64,000 nucleotides of DNA, taken from the NCBI GenBank assembly GCA_020402945.1, contig JADBYQ010000011.1:62001-126000 (forward strand). Direction: 5' to 3'. The stretch is from Cytophagales bacterium. Lineage in GTDB: Bacteria; Bacteroidota; Bacteroidia; Cytophagales; Cyclobacteriaceae. Below, one piece after another: positions 35,593 to 44,301 of the stretch (its first letter is position 1; the number at the start of each line of letters is the position of its first letter). The notes beneath the pieces were generated by a model, which worked only from the letters and a program-made list of their open reading frames with translations, did no database searches and was not told where the DNA came from. The position numbers were made by a program, and so were the translations under genes.

Positions 35593-37533
35593 ATGAGTAA
35601 TTCAAAAATTACGTTGCCCGATGGTTCCGTCAAGGAATTCCCTGCCGGGGTAACGGGTATGGGGATAGCGAAGAGCATCAGTGAAGGCTTGATGCGTAAT
35701 GCACTATCCATTGAAGTGAATGGTGAAATTTGGGATTTGAACAGATCCATCACAGCCGATGCGGCTATCAAAATATTTACGTGGAACGACAAGGGAGGAA
35801 AGTATGCTTTTTGGCATTCATCGGCCCACTTGTTTGCCGAAGCATTAGAGGCACTTTATCCGGGAGTTAAGTTCGGCATTGGTCCACCCATCGAGAATGG
35901 TTTTTATTACGATGTCGATCTAGGTGACACACCTTTTGGTGACGAGGAGTTATTGGCTGTTGAAAAAAGGATGATTGAGTTGGCGAAGGTCAACAATGCT
36001 TTTGTTCGAACAGATGTTTCGAAGAAGGAAGCCCTTGAGTATTTCACGAAAAAGGGAGATCCCTACAAATTAGAATTGATCGATGGCTTGCAAGACGGCT
36101 CCATCACCTTTTATCAGCAAGGCAACTTTGTGGACTTGTGCCGTGGACCACATATTCCAACTACTGGGCCTATCAAAGCCATAAAACTGTTAAGTGTAGC
36201 AGGAGCTTATTGGCGTGGAGATGAGAAAAATAAAATGCTCAAGCGCATTTATGGCATTACATTCCCCAAACAAAAAGAATTAGAAGAATATCTTTTCATG
36301 CTGGAGGAAGCCAAGAAGCGCGATCATAGAAAGTTAGGAAAGGAACTAGAGTTGTTTGCTTTTTCAGAGAAGGTAGGAATGGGTTTGCCGTTGTGGCTGC
36401 CGAAAGGAACTGTGCTACGTGAGCGCTTGGAGCAGTTCATGCGCAGAGCGCAGGTCAAGGCTGGATATGATCCGGTTGTTACTCCACACATTGGCAGCAA
36501 GCAACTGTACGTCACATCTGGTCACTATGAAAAATATGGGAAGGATTCTTTCCAGCCGATTCACACACCTGACGAAAGCGAAGAGTTCTTGCTGAAGCCG
36601 ATGAACTGCCCTCATCACTGTGAGATTTACAAGACAAAGCCACGCTCATACAAAGATCTGCCTATTCGTTACGCAGAGTTTGGAACGGTGTATCGCTACG
36701 AGCAGAGTGGAGAGTTACATGGCTTGACACGTGTACGTGGTTTTACGCAAGACGATGCCCATATTTTCTGCCGACCAGATCAGGTCAAGCAAGAGTTTGT
36801 GAAAGTAATTGACTTGGTTCTTTTTGTTTTCAAATCATTGGGCTTTGAAAACTATACGGCACAGGTTTCATTGCGCGATCCGGAAAACAAAGCAAAGTAT
36901 ATTGGTGACGATGAATTGTGGGACAAAGCCGAGCGAGAAATTCAGGAAGCTGCTGATGAGCGTGGTTTGAAAACAGTAGCAGTAAAGGGTGAAGCTGCTT
37001 TTTACGGTCCCAAGCTTGACTTCATGGTAAAGGATGCGTTGGGCAGAAGTTGGCAGTTGGGCACCATACAAGTTGACTATCAGTTGCCGCAGCGATTTGA
37101 GCTTGAATATGTAGGAGCAGATAATCAAAAGCATAGACCAGTAATGATTCACCGCGCACCATTTGGTTCTTTGGAACGTTTTGTTGCGGTTTTAATTGAG
37201 CATTGCGCAGGCAATTTCCCGCTCTGGTTGGCACCGGAGCAATTTTCAGTATTGCCAATTTCAGAAAAATTCAACGACTACGCTCAGAAGGTGGTAGATA
37301 CATTAAAGGAAAGTGACATCCGAGGTTTCTTGGACGATAGGGACGAGAAAGTAGGCCGAAAAATTCGAGACTCAGAAGTGAAAAAGGTGCCTTTTATGCT
37401 GATCGTTGGCGAGAAAGAGGCGATGGAGGGAAAGATTTCGGTAAGAAGGCATGGAGGAGAGGATAAGGGGTCTATGTTCCTAACTGATTTTGTTTCTGCT
37501 TTTTCAAAGGAATTTGGACTTCCAAGCTTGTAA
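35593..37533 (+). CDS. thrS: Threonyl-tRNA synthetase
   Basis: Charges tRNA-Thr. The 646-aa class II synthetase has an N-terminal TGS domain (1-62), editing domain (about 63-225, [22 protein letters not shown] zinc/editing motif), catalytic core with the zinc ligands in [10 protein letters not shown] and motif 3 [17 protein letters not shown], and an anticodon-binding domain (from about 545). It heads the conserved thrS-infC-rpmI-rplT cluster. Confidence 0.97.
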   Translation: MSNSKITLPDGSVKEFPAGVTGMGIAKSISEGLMRNALSIEVNGEIWDLNRSITADAAIKIFTWNDKGGKYAFWHSSAHLFAEALEALYPGVKFGIGPPIENGFYYDVDLGDTPFGDEELLAVEKRMIELAKVNNAFVRTDVSKKEALEYFTKKGDPYKLELIDGLQDGSITFYQQGNFVDLCRGPHIPTTGPIKAIKLLSVAGAYWRGDEKNKMLKRIYGITFPKQKELEEYLFMLEEAKKRDHRKLGKELELFAFSEKVGMGLPLWLPKGTVLRERLEQFMRRAQVKAGYDPVVTPHIGSKQLYVTSGHYEKYGKDSFQPIHTPDESEEFLLKPMNCPHHCEIYKTKPRSYKDLPIRYAEFGTVYRYEQSGELHGLTRVRGFTQDDAHIFCRPDQVKQEFVKVIDLVLFVFKSLGFENYTAQVSLRDPENKAKYIGDDELWDKAEREIQEAADERGLKTVAVKGEAAFYGPKLDFMVKDALGRSWQLGTIQVDYQLPQRFELEYVGADNQKHRPVMIHRAPFGSLERFVAVLIEHCAGNFPLWLAPEQFSVLPISEKFNDYAQKVVDTLKESDIRGFLDDRDEKVGRKIRDSEVKKVPFMLIVGEKEAMEGKISVRRHGGEDKGSMFLTDFVSAFSKEFGLPSL

Positions 37534-37614
37534 TCCAAAATTCACAGATCAAGTTTTAAGCTCGATTTCGGCACAATTTTGAAGGTGCGATTTTGAATCT
37601 TGAGTCAATAAGTA

Positions 37615-37645
37615 TTTTGAAAAGAGTAAAAAAGAGCGATATTTG
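37615..37645 (+). promoter_or_regulatory. Possible internal promoter before infC
   Basis: TTTTG (37615-37619), an 18-nt spacer, and GATATTTG (37638-37645, one mismatch to TAnnTTTG) lie 62 nt upstream of infC. This suggests infC-rpmI-rplT can be transcribed separately from thrS. Confidence 0.5.
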
Positions 37646-37649
37646 CAGC

Positions 37650-37670
37650 CCTGTCTGCTGACCAGGCAGG
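37650..37670. repeat. 21-bp CCTG..CAGG imperfect palindrome in infC leader
   Basis: The element reads CCTGTCTGCTG then ACCAGGCAGG. It has the same end sequences and length as the element at 58095-58115 inside a coding gene, so the two look like members of one short palindromic repeat family. Confidence 0.5.
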
Positions 37671-37706
37671 CTGTTTTCATTTAAATTAAGAACTTAAACC
37701 CAACGA

Positions 37707-38285
37707 GTGGCAATATTTCAAGGTGGTAGTCGCCCCGGTAACAAACCTTTTGTAAGAGGTGCAAGGCGTGTCGTGGAAGAACCTTATCGTGTAAACGAGC
37801 GGATTCTGGCACAAAAAGTAAGAGTGGTAGGTGAGAACATCAAGGTAGATGTTTACCCGACTTCGGTAGCAATCAAGCTTGCCCAAGAGCAAGGTTTGGA
37901 TCTGGTGGAAATTTCACCGAATGCAGACCCTCCGGTTTGTAAAGTGGTCGACTACTCTAAGTTTAAGTACGAGCAAAAGAAAAAACAGAAGGAAATTAAG
38001 GCTCACGCACAGAAGACGGTTTTGAAAGAAATTCGTTTTGGGCCTAACACAGATGAGCATGATTTCAATTTTAAAGTGAAGCATGCTGAGAATTTCTTGA
38101 AAGAAGGTGCAAAGGTAAAAGCCTATGTACATTTCGCAGGACGGTCAATTGTGTACAAGGAACGTGGCGAGATTTTGCTGCTCAAATTTGCGACCGCACT
38201 TGAGGAACTTGGAAAGGTGGAGCAGATGCCAAAATTGGAAGGAAAGAGAATGTATTTGTTAATGGCCCCAAAGGGCAAGAAGTAA
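37707..38285 (+). CDS. infC: Translation initiation factor IF-3
   Basis: Binds the 30S subunit and controls start-codon fidelity. The 192-aa protein has the N-domain (YRVNERILAQKVRVVG, VEISPNADPPVCKVVDYSKFKYEQ), a lysine linker and the C-domain (KEIRFGPNTDEHDFNFKVKHAENFL). The start is GTG, with no ATG available. Rare start codons at infC are known in other bacteria for autoregulation, but only the GTG itself is seen here. Confidence 0.96.
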   Translation: MAIFQGGSRPGNKPFVRGARRVVEEPYRVNERILAQKVRVVGENIKVDVYPTSVAIKLAQEQGLDLVEISPNADPPVCKVVDYSKFKYEQKKKQKEIKAHAQKTVLKEIRFGPNTDEHDFNFKVKHAENFLKEGAKVKAYVHFAGRSIVYKERGEILLLKFATALEELGKVEQMPKLEGKRMYLLMAPKGKK

Positions 38286-38306
38286 TAAAGTTTAACTGAG
38301 AGTAAA

Positions 38307-38507
38307 ATGCCAAAAGTAAAAACAAAATCAGGTGCCAAGAAGAGGTTTAAAATAACCGGAAGTGGAAAGATCAAGCGCAAGAGCGCTTTCAAAAACCATA
38401 TCTTGACAAAGAAGACTACCAAGCAAAAAAGAAGATTGACAAAAAAGTCAATCGTGAGCAAAGCTGATACTAATAATATCAGTGCCATGCTTCCTTATTT
38501 GTTATAA
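38307..38507 (+). CDS. rpmI: 50S ribosomal protein L35
   Basis: A 66-aa basic ribosomal protein with the diagnostic start [20 protein letters not shown] and end AMLPYLL. It lies between infC and rplT in the usual order. Confidence 0.97.
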   Translation: MPKVKTKSGAKKRFKITGSGKIKRKSAFKNHILTKKTTKQKRRLTKKSIVSKADTNNISAMLPYLL

Positions 38508-38513
38508 TGATAT

Positions 38514-38528
38514 TCCGCCTCAGGCGGA
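38514..38528. repeat. TCCGCCTCAGGCGGA palindrome, copy 1
   Basis: A perfect 7-bp inverted repeat with a single central base, placed directly after the rpmI stop. The identical copy lies at 38570-38584; both are in the rpmI-rplT gap. Confidence 0.85.
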
Positions 38529-38569
38529 TAGTTTAGTTTAATGTTTCACAGGTTTTTGGCAGCTAAGTA

Positions 38570-38584
38570 TCCGCCTCAGGCGGA
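38570..38584. repeat. TCCGCCTCAGGCGGA palindrome, copy 2
   Basis: Second identical copy, 56 bp from the first and 27 nt before the rplT start. The two copies could form separate small hairpins or pair with each other to bracket the intervening 41 nt. Confidence 0.85.
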
Positions 38585-38611
38585 TCGCCAACGGCCATAA
38601 AGTAAAAAACA

Positions 38612-38956
38612 ATGCCACGTTCAGTAAACAGTGTAGCATCCCGCGCAAGGCGCAAGAGATTCATGGAGTTAGCCAAAGGTTACTTTGGCCGTAAGAAAAA
38701 TGTTTGGACAGTAGCCAAAAATGCAATTGAGAAAGGCTTGGTGTATGCCTACCGCGATCGGAAAGCAAAAAAGAGAGAGTTCCGTTCACTTTGGATTGCC
38801 CGTATCAATGCGGGTGCCCGTCTTCACGGAATGTCTTATTCAGAATTCATGGGTAAAGCAAAGAAATCAAGCATCGATTTAAACCGAAAGGTATTGGCCG
38901 ATCTTGCAATGAATCACCCAACTGCATTTGAAGCAGTAGTGAAAAAGTTGAAATAG
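38612..38956 (+). CDS. rplT: 50S ribosomal protein L20
   Basis: A 114-aa ribosomal assembly protein with the typical opening [18 protein letters not shown] and the block [20 protein letters not shown]. It is the last gene of the cluster and is followed by a strong terminator. The 104-nt gap before it holds two identical palindromes. Confidence 0.97.
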   Translation: MPRSVNSVASRARRKRFMELAKGYFGRKKNVWTVAKNAIEKGLVYAYRDRKAKKREFRSLWIARINAGARLHGMSYSEFMGKAKKSSIDLNRKVLADLAMNHPTAFEAVVKKLK

Positions 38957-38970
38957 ACTTCGCAGAAATA

Positions 38971-39010
38971 AAAAAGAGCCGTCTCAACTTGTTGAGACGG
39001 CTCTTTTTGT
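38971..39010 (+). terminator. Strong Rho-independent terminator after rplT
   Basis: An 18-bp perfect stem (38971-38988 with 38991-39008, GAGCCGTCTCAAC arm) with a minimal loop, A-run before and T-run after. It closes the thrS-rplT operon. Confidence 0.95.
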
Positions 39011-39069
39011 TTCGGTTAGGGTCATTAGAATAATTGTGTTTTAGAACGAGCCGGTTTATATTTGATTGA

Positions 39070-39666
39070 ATGAAGATTGAAGAGCCCGATATTTCCGGAA
39101 GTTATACCTATGCTGACTACATGACTTGGTCGTGGACCGAGATGAGGGAATTGATTCGGGGTAAGATTTACAATATGTCGCCTGCACCCCGCACCGTTCA
39201 CCAAAAAGTGGTAGGAAAGCTATTCCTAAAGATTGGCAACTTTTTGGAAGGTAAAAAGTGTCAGGCGTTTGTTGCATCATTTGATGTTCGGCTGCCCCTA
39301 TCACCCCAAAAGAAGGAAGACCGAGACATTACAACGGTGGTGCAGCCCGATGTGTGCGTGGTTTGCGATCCCGCGAAAATCGATGAACGAGGCTGTCTAG
39401 GCGCACCCGATTTGATGATTGAAGTGCTTTCGCCCCGTACCTCATCAAAGGACTTACGCGAGAAATTTGACGTGTATGAAGAGTGTGGCGTGAGGGAATA
39501 TTGGGTGGTGCATCCACAAGAACAAACCGTATTGGTTTATGTGCTTAATGAAAAAGGAAAGTACGAGGGAGTTTTGACCCCTTATGTTCGCACGGATCGG
39601 ATTTCTCCCATAACACTACCCGGATTTTCGATTAATTTAGCCGAGATTTTTCCGGAGGAGATTTGA
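39070..39666 (+). CDS. Uma2-family PD-(D/E)xK nuclease-like protein (DUF820)
   Basis: A 198-aa protein of the Uma2/DUF820 restriction-endonuclease-like fold. It shows YELIRGKIYNM-like opening (MRELIRGKIYNMSPAP), the strand VQPDVCVVCDPAKID with the catalytic Asp, and DLMIEVLSPRTSSKDLREKFDVYEECGVREYWVVHP with the E-x-(x)K-like residues. Many members are associated with transposable or defence contexts, but their function is unproven. It stands alone after the rplT terminator. Confidence 0.85.
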   Translation: MKIEEPDISGSYTYADYMTWSWTEMRELIRGKIYNMSPAPRTVHQKVVGKLFLKIGNFLEGKKCQAFVASFDVRLPLSPQKKEDRDITTVVQPDVCVVCDPAKIDERGCLGAPDLMIEVLSPRTSSKDLREKFDVYEECGVREYWVVHPQEQTVLVYVLNEKGKYEGVLTPYVRTDRISPITLPGFSINLAEIFPEEI

Positions 39667-39724
39667 CAGTTAGTAATTTTTGCACAGCCTAGTTCGGTTT
39701 TTTAAATCTTGGTAAATTTGCCCT

Positions 39725-39919
39725 GTGTCGCGATCCAAAAAAACTTTTATTGTCGTTTGCATCCTGTTTTTTGCAGGCTTGATATACCTCAGTTACGATA
39801 TCAGCTCTAAAACCACCTTTCCTGGCTCTAAGTCCCAGCTAAAAGAAAGGCTTAAGAAGCAATATTTAGTAGAGGATTCTCTCAAGGCAGATACATCCAG
39901 AGCGGTTCAACGCCCTTAA
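39725..39919 (+). CDS. Small single-pass membrane protein
   Basis: A 64-aa protein: basic N-terminus, one transmembrane helix (7-24, TFIVVCILFFAGLIYLSY), then a charged C-terminal part (SQLKERLKKQYLVEDSLKAD). The start is GTG. A perfect -7 box TAAATTTG (39713-39720) ends only 4 nt before the start codon, so the mRNA would be leaderless or nearly so. I do not recognise the family. Confidence 0.5.
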   Translation: MSRSKKTFIVVCILFFAGLIYLSYDISSKTTFPGSKSQLKERLKKQYLVEDSLKADTSRAVQRP

Positions 39920-40022
39920 ATGCAACTCGTCCAGAAGAAAGCCAGTTAGGCGTGATCTAGTTTTCTTTTCTGCGCGCTCCTTTTATGTTTACATCAGATT
40001 AAAGCCAACTATAGACAGGATT

Positions 40023-40061
40023 ATCCCCTGGGGTCAAGGACTCTGGGGGATTTTCTTTTTT
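40023..40061 (+). terminator. Terminator in the gap after the small membrane protein
   Basis: A 13-bp stem with three G-U pairs (40023-40035 with 40039-40051, ATCCCC/GGGGAT ends) and a 3-nt loop is followed by TTTCTTTTTT. The rest of the 261-nt gap (39920-40180) shows no gene. Confidence 0.75.
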
Positions 40062-40180
40062 GGACAGATTTCTAACCAAGTCCGTATGCGGATTCAGCGC
40101 CAAAAAACTCACAAGCGTTATAGTAGTAAACTCAAAGCATTTCTCCATTTTTGTATAAGACCAAACATAACTCAACCCAA

Positions 40181-40981
40181 ATGACGCGTATTATTTGTCT
40201 TTTATTCATCGTGCTGGCGGTAGGTTGTACAAACAATGATATCAATAAGAAGTTTGATTGTTCAACTTCCGATCTCACCATTGAGTTAACAAGTAAAACC
40301 AATACAACCAGTTGTAATTCCGTTAACGGAAAAATTTCAGTAAGTGCCACGGGTGGCAATCAACCGTATAGTTTTAGTTTAAACGGAAGTGTTGGCCAGT
40401 CTACTGGTGATTTTTTGAATTTAGGGGCAGGTAGTTACAATGTCATTGTGACGGATGCAAATGGGTGTAAAGTGACTTCGATACTTATCGAAATAAGTGC
40501 GCCTAATTCTAGTTTAAACGCAACCGCTGTTGCGGTTAGAAATAATCAATGTACGAATCCAAATGGTTCGATAACTGTTACAGCTTCTGGCGGCAACGCG
40601 CCTTATTCCTTCCAATTTGGAACAGCTGGGTTTACTAGTACCAATGTGTTTAACAACGTTAGACACGGTACTTATAATCTAATCGTGAAAGATGCTACAG
40701 ATTGCCAGAAAATCATTCCAGTAACCGTGCCTCGTGAGAACACAAATACAAGCTATTTGAATACAGTAAAACCTATTTTGGATGCCAGCTGCAATCTGGC
40801 TTCATGTCACTCAGGCGGATCAAGAGATTTGACAGATTTTCAAAATGTAAAGAATCGAGCGGCCAGTGTAAAAGCGAGAACTGCGAATAAATCAATGCCT
40901 CCCAGCGGCTCCTCTCAATTGACACAGGCTCAAATTGATTTGATTGGGTGTTGGGTAGATGATGGTGCTCTTAATAACTAG
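40181..40981 (+). CDS. Lipoprotein with SprB repeats and a C-terminal cytochrome c domain
   Basis: A 266-aa lipoprotein: lipobox AVGC (Cys16), two SprB-type beta repeats (about 30-110 and 110-185; NGKISVSATGGNQPYSFSLNG and NGSITVTASGGNAPYSFQF), then a planctomycete-like c-type cytochrome segment (YLNTVKPILDASC, haem-binding C204-x4-C209-H210). KSMPPSG supplies a plausible distal Met219. The spacing CX4CH is unusual. It is the first gene of an operon with YceI and a DUF5777 barrel. ATG at 40181 is chosen over an upstream start without a signal peptide. Confidence 0.78.
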   Translation: MTRIICLLFIVLAVGCTNNDINKKFDCSTSDLTIELTSKTNTTSCNSVNGKISVSATGGNQPYSFSLNGSVGQSTGDFLNLGAGSYNVIVTDANGCKVTSILIEISAPNSSLNATAVAVRNNQCTNPNGSITVTASGGNAPYSFQFGTAGFTSTNVFNNVRHGTYNLIVKDATDCQKIIPVTVPRENTNTSYLNTVKPILDASCNLASCHSGGSRDLTDFQNVKNRAASVKARTANKSMPPSGSSQLTQAQIDLIGCWVDDGALNN

Positions 40982-40999
40982 ATCTAAATTTAAACGGCA

Positions 41000-41533
41000 A
41001 TGAGATTAACTACCTTCGTTCTTTTTGTTTTATCGGGATATTGGTGCGCTGCGCAAAAAATGACAGCTGAAAAAACCTTTGTTTCCTTTTTTTCAAAGGC
41101 ATCTATTGAAGACATCAAGGCCGAGAACACCAAGGCCATGAGTATCTTTAATAGCGAGACAATGGACATTGTGTTTTCGATTCCTATTAAAGAGTTTGAA
41201 TTTGACAAAGCGTTGATGAAAGAACATTTTAACGAGAAGTATTTGGAGTCTGAGAAATTTCCGAAGGCGACATTCGCAGGGAAAGTGAGTGGATTTTCAA
41301 AAGAAACCAGTGGTGAACAGGCCGCAACGGCAAAGGGCAAGATGACTATTCATGGCGTATCTCGTGAAATTGAAGTGCCAGGAGTGATCACGATGGAAGG
41401 TGGGCGGCTTATAGTAAAAGCTGTGTTTAAAATTAAATTGGCTGACTATGAGGTGAAGATACCTCAACTGCTTTGGAAGAACATTGCTGAAGAAGTGGAG
41501 GTGAAGATTGATTTTGTATATAAGGCTCCTTAA
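41000..41533 (+). CDS. YceI-family periplasmic lipid-binding-like protein
   Basis: A 177-aa exported protein: signal peptide (MRLTTFVLFVLSGYWCAAQ), then the YceI lipocalin-like barrel with FKASIEDIKAENTKA-like and HGVSREIEVPGVI segments. Members bind polyisoprenoids or amphiphiles in the periplasm. It begins 18 nt after the cytochrome lipoprotein gene and ends 21 nt before the DUF5777 gene, so the three are probably one transcript. Confidence 0.88.
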   Translation: MRLTTFVLFVLSGYWCAAQKMTAEKTFVSFFSKASIEDIKAENTKAMSIFNSETMDIVFSIPIKEFEFDKALMKEHFNEKYLESEKFPKATFAGKVSGFSKETSGEQAATAKGKMTIHGVSREIEVPGVITMEGGRLIVKAVFKIKLADYEVKIPQLLWKNIAEEVEVKIDFVYKAP

Positions 41534-41554
41534 TTAACTAAAAATTAGTAACAG

Positions 41555-42430
41555 ATGAAGCAAAGTTTATGGTTAGCTCTGATGGCATTCTCCTTGCCTC
41601 TGTTTTCCCAAGATGATTTACTAAAGGAACTGGAACAAAGCGAAAAACCAAAGGTTGAATACACGTCTTCCACTTTCAAGGGTTCGCGTCTGGTGAATGG
41701 ACAAACTGTAGAAGCAAAAGGAAAAGGAGAACTGGAGTTTATCTTCTCTCATCGATTTGGCGCCATCAATAGTGGTTCTTACAATCTTTTTGGGTTGGAT
41801 CAGGCCTATGTCCGTTTGGGTTTAGAGTATGGAATTACCGATCATTTGGGAGTTGGTTTTGGACGAAACTCGGTAGACAAGACGATGGATGGTTATTTAC
41901 GCTATCGTTTTTTGCGCCAAAGTTCAGGAGCACGAAATATGCCGGTTACAGTTACCGCATTCGTCAATGGAGCAATTAAGACTTCGCCTGAGGAGTTACC
42001 TGTTGGTCAAATTTATTCCGACAGGTTATCGTATACCGGTCAACTGTTGATAGCTAGAAAATTTTCTCCCGGATTATCACTTCAACTGATGCCAACGATT
42101 ATCCACCGCAATGCGGTCGATAAAACAAAAGAAGACAATGACCTTATTGCACTGGGAGTTGGCGGTCGATTAAAAGTAACCAGAAGCATTGCCCTCACAT
42201 CCGAGTACTATTACCGAATGAATCTGAAGGATGGTAATCAATTCCGCAATTCTTTGGGCGTAGGGATTGATATCGAAACCGGAGGTCACGTTTTTCAACT
42301 TGTACTAACTAATGCACAAGGAATTACGGAGCGAGCATTTATTGGGGAAACAACGGGAGATTTTTTTGCGGGAGACATTCACCTTGGGTTCAATGTAACA
42401 CGCTCATTCCAGTTAAAAAAGGCGAAATAG
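41555..42430 (+). CDS. DUF5777-family outer-membrane beta-barrel protein
   Basis: A 291-aa protein with a signal peptide (ending LPLFSQ), then FKGSRLVNGQTVEAKGKGELEF and FIFSHRFGAINSG, the opening signature of DUF5777 barrels, followed by repeated amphipathic strands. It probably sits in the outer membrane. Third gene of the cytochrome/YceI operon; function unknown. Confidence 0.82.
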   Translation: MKQSLWLALMAFSLPLFSQDDLLKELEQSEKPKVEYTSSTFKGSRLVNGQTVEAKGKGELEFIFSHRFGAINSGSYNLFGLDQAYVRLGLEYGITDHLGVGFGRNSVDKTMDGYLRYRFLRQSSGARNMPVTVTAFVNGAIKTSPEELPVGQIYSDRLSYTGQLLIARKFSPGLSLQLMPTIIHRNAVDKTKEDNDLIALGVGGRLKVTRSIALTSEYYYRMNLKDGNQFRNSLGVGIDIETGGHVFQLVLTNAQGITERAFIGETTGDFFAGDIHLGFNVTRSFQLKKAK

Positions 42431-42492
42431 CGACCCGCTGTTGTTGATATAATCTTTTGGTTATTTAGCTTTAGGTTTTTATCGACCGCCAA

Positions 42493-43875
42493 TTGCTGCT
42501 CGCTTCCATTATTGCCTATCTGTTGCTCACGATTCTTATCGGATACTGGGCTTCGCGCAAAGTAAAGACTTCCGGTGATTTTATGTTGGCTGGCAGAAGC
42601 TTGCCCATTTTTCTCAGCGCCTCGGCTTTGTTTGCTACGTGGTTCGGATCTGAAACAGTATTTGGTGCTTCTTCTGAATTCTTAAAAGGTGGCTTGTATT
42701 CAGTGATTGAAGATCCTTTTGGTGCTGCCTTATGCCTGTTGCTTTTCGGATTGTTTTTTGCACGCAAGTTGTACAACATGAATTTGCTTACACTCGGAGA
42801 TTTTTTTAAAGTTCGTTTTGGCAATCGCACCGAGTTGGTAGCTAGTTTTTTTCTCGCGCCACCCTATGTGGGATATATCGCAGCACAGTTGGTTGCTATG
42901 GGTTTAATCATCAATGTGGTGACTGGCTTAGAGGTATGGCAGGGCGTTGTTATATCCGCTTTTGTGGTCACTTTCTACACTTACATCGGGGGAATGTGGG
43001 CGATCTCGATCACTGATTTCTTTCAGAGCATTGTCATCGTAGTTGGGTTGTTGGCATTAGCAATAATTTTGGCAAATAAAGCGGGTGGGGTCACAGTCAT
43101 ACTACAAGAGGTGCATCCTTCTACCTTTCGATTTCTGCCTGAGTGGAGTTTTAAAGAAATCATGCTCTATCTCGCGGCTTGGTCTGTGTTGGGTCTGGGT
43201 TCGCTGCCTTCACAAGATATCTTCCAACGAGTAATGTCGTCAGGTTCGCAGAAGATTGCAGTTCGTTCGTGCTTTATTGCAGCGGGTCTTTATCTGACTG
43301 TTGCAATGTTACCTCTTTTCATAGGCCTATGTGCCAAGCACCTTTATCCTCAAACCACCTCGGTAGATGCTCAATTGGCTTTACCTAACATGGTCCTTGC
43401 ACATGCAAGCCTGCCCATCCAGATTTTGTTTTTTGGTTCTTTGTTGTCGGCTATTATGAGCACAACCAGTTCTGCGATACTCGCCCCCGCTGCTATTTTT
43501 TCTGAGAACCTTATTAAGCCGCTATCAAAAGGTAAACTAAAAGACAAACAGTTATTGATCATTACCCGACTTTGCGTGCTCGGTTTTGCAGGGGTCGCCA
43601 CAGTGATGGCCTGTTTGCGAAGCAATATTTACGAGCTTGTGGGTGAATCCTCCATCTTGAGTTTGGTTTCGCTCCTTGCACCCATGGTGTTGGGTTTGTA
43701 TTGGAAGAAAGCGAATGCAAACGGGGCATTACTTGCCATGGTGCTCGGTACCCTCACGCTGGCGTACTTTTCTTTTTACGATGTTGGTTGGCCGGCTTTA
43801 CTACCAGCTACATTGGTCAGTTTTTTGGCAATGATTGGCGGTAGCTTATTTTTGAAGACTAAAGAATTTGTATGA
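42493..43875 (+). CDS. Sodium:solute symporter family protein
   Basis: A 460-aa SSS/SLC5-family permease with about 12-13 transmembrane helices. The family pattern around TM1-2 (GYWASRKVKTSGDFMLAGRSLP, ATWFGSETVFGASSEFLKGG) is clear, as is GGMWAISITDFFQSIVI. The substrate is unknown. A stop lies 21 nt upstream, so the start must be the TTG at 42493 or a non-standard codon just before it. The last codon overlaps the OsmC gene (ATGA). Confidence 0.87.
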   Translation: MLLASIIAYLLLTILIGYWASRKVKTSGDFMLAGRSLPIFLSASALFATWFGSETVFGASSEFLKGGLYSVIEDPFGAALCLLLFGLFFARKLYNMNLLTLGDFFKVRFGNRTELVASFFLAPPYVGYIAAQLVAMGLIINVVTGLEVWQGVVISAFVVTFYTYIGGMWAISITDFFQSIVIVVGLLALAIILANKAGGVTVILQEVHPSTFRFLPEWSFKEIMLYLAAWSVLGLGSLPSQDIFQRVMSSGSQKIAVRSCFIAAGLYLTVAMLPLFIGLCAKHLYPQTTSVDAQLALPNMVLAHASLPIQILFFGSLLSAIMSTTSSAILAPAAIFSENLIKPLSKGKLKDKQLLIITRLCVLGFAGVATVMACLRSNIYELVGESSILSLVSLLAPMVLGLYWKKANANGALLAMVLGTLTLAYFSFYDVGWPALLPATLVSFLAMIGGSLFLKTKEFV

Positions 43876-44297
43876 CGAAAATTGAATTGCATAGAACAGA
43901 CAGCGACCTGCGTATGGAGGCCGTAAATGACCTAGGACACACGGTTGTCATGGATGGCTCTCCTGCTGATGGTGGACATGACAGCGGCTTTCGCCCCATG
44001 CAAATGCTTTTGGCAGCGATGGGCGGGTGCAGTGCGGTTGATGTGGTCACTATTTTAAGGAAGCAACGCGTGGAGCTTAAGGATATAAAGATCACCGTAA
44101 CTGGCGAACGGGAAAAGGGGGCTGTCCCATCTCCCTATACAGAGGTACATGCCCATTTTAGACTTTATGGTGATATTGATTTAGAGAAAGCAAACAAGGC
44201 CGTTGCTCTGTCGGTCGGAAAGTATTGTTCGGTGGCCAAAACGTTAGAGAAGACTGCGAGAGTCACATTTAGCGTTGAGGTAATAAACAACAATTGA
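43872..44297 (+). CDS. OsmC-family peroxide reductase-like protein
   Basis: A 141-aa OsmC/Ohr-fold protein with RPMQMLLAAMGGCSAVDVVTIL, where the reactive cysteine is in GGCSAVD, and a second cysteine in GKYCSVAKTL. It resembles the YhfA-like OsmC subgroup that acts on thiols or peroxides. It is translationally coupled to the symporter through a 4-nt overlap and lies 4 nt before the sulfhydrylase gene. Confidence 0.88.
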   Translation: MTKIELHRTDSDLRMEAVNDLGHTVVMDGSPADGGHDSGFRPMQMLLAAMGGCSAVDVVTILRKQRVELKDIKITVTGEREKGAVPSPYTEVHAHFRLYGDIDLEKANKAVALSVGKYCSVAKTLEKTARVTFSVEVINNN

Positions 44298-44301
44298 CAA
44301 A

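Noticed and set aside
38508-38611. Riboswitch between rpmI and rplT
   Set aside because: Two identical 15-bp palindromes and no conserved aptamer-like core; more likely a repeat element or protein-binding leader.
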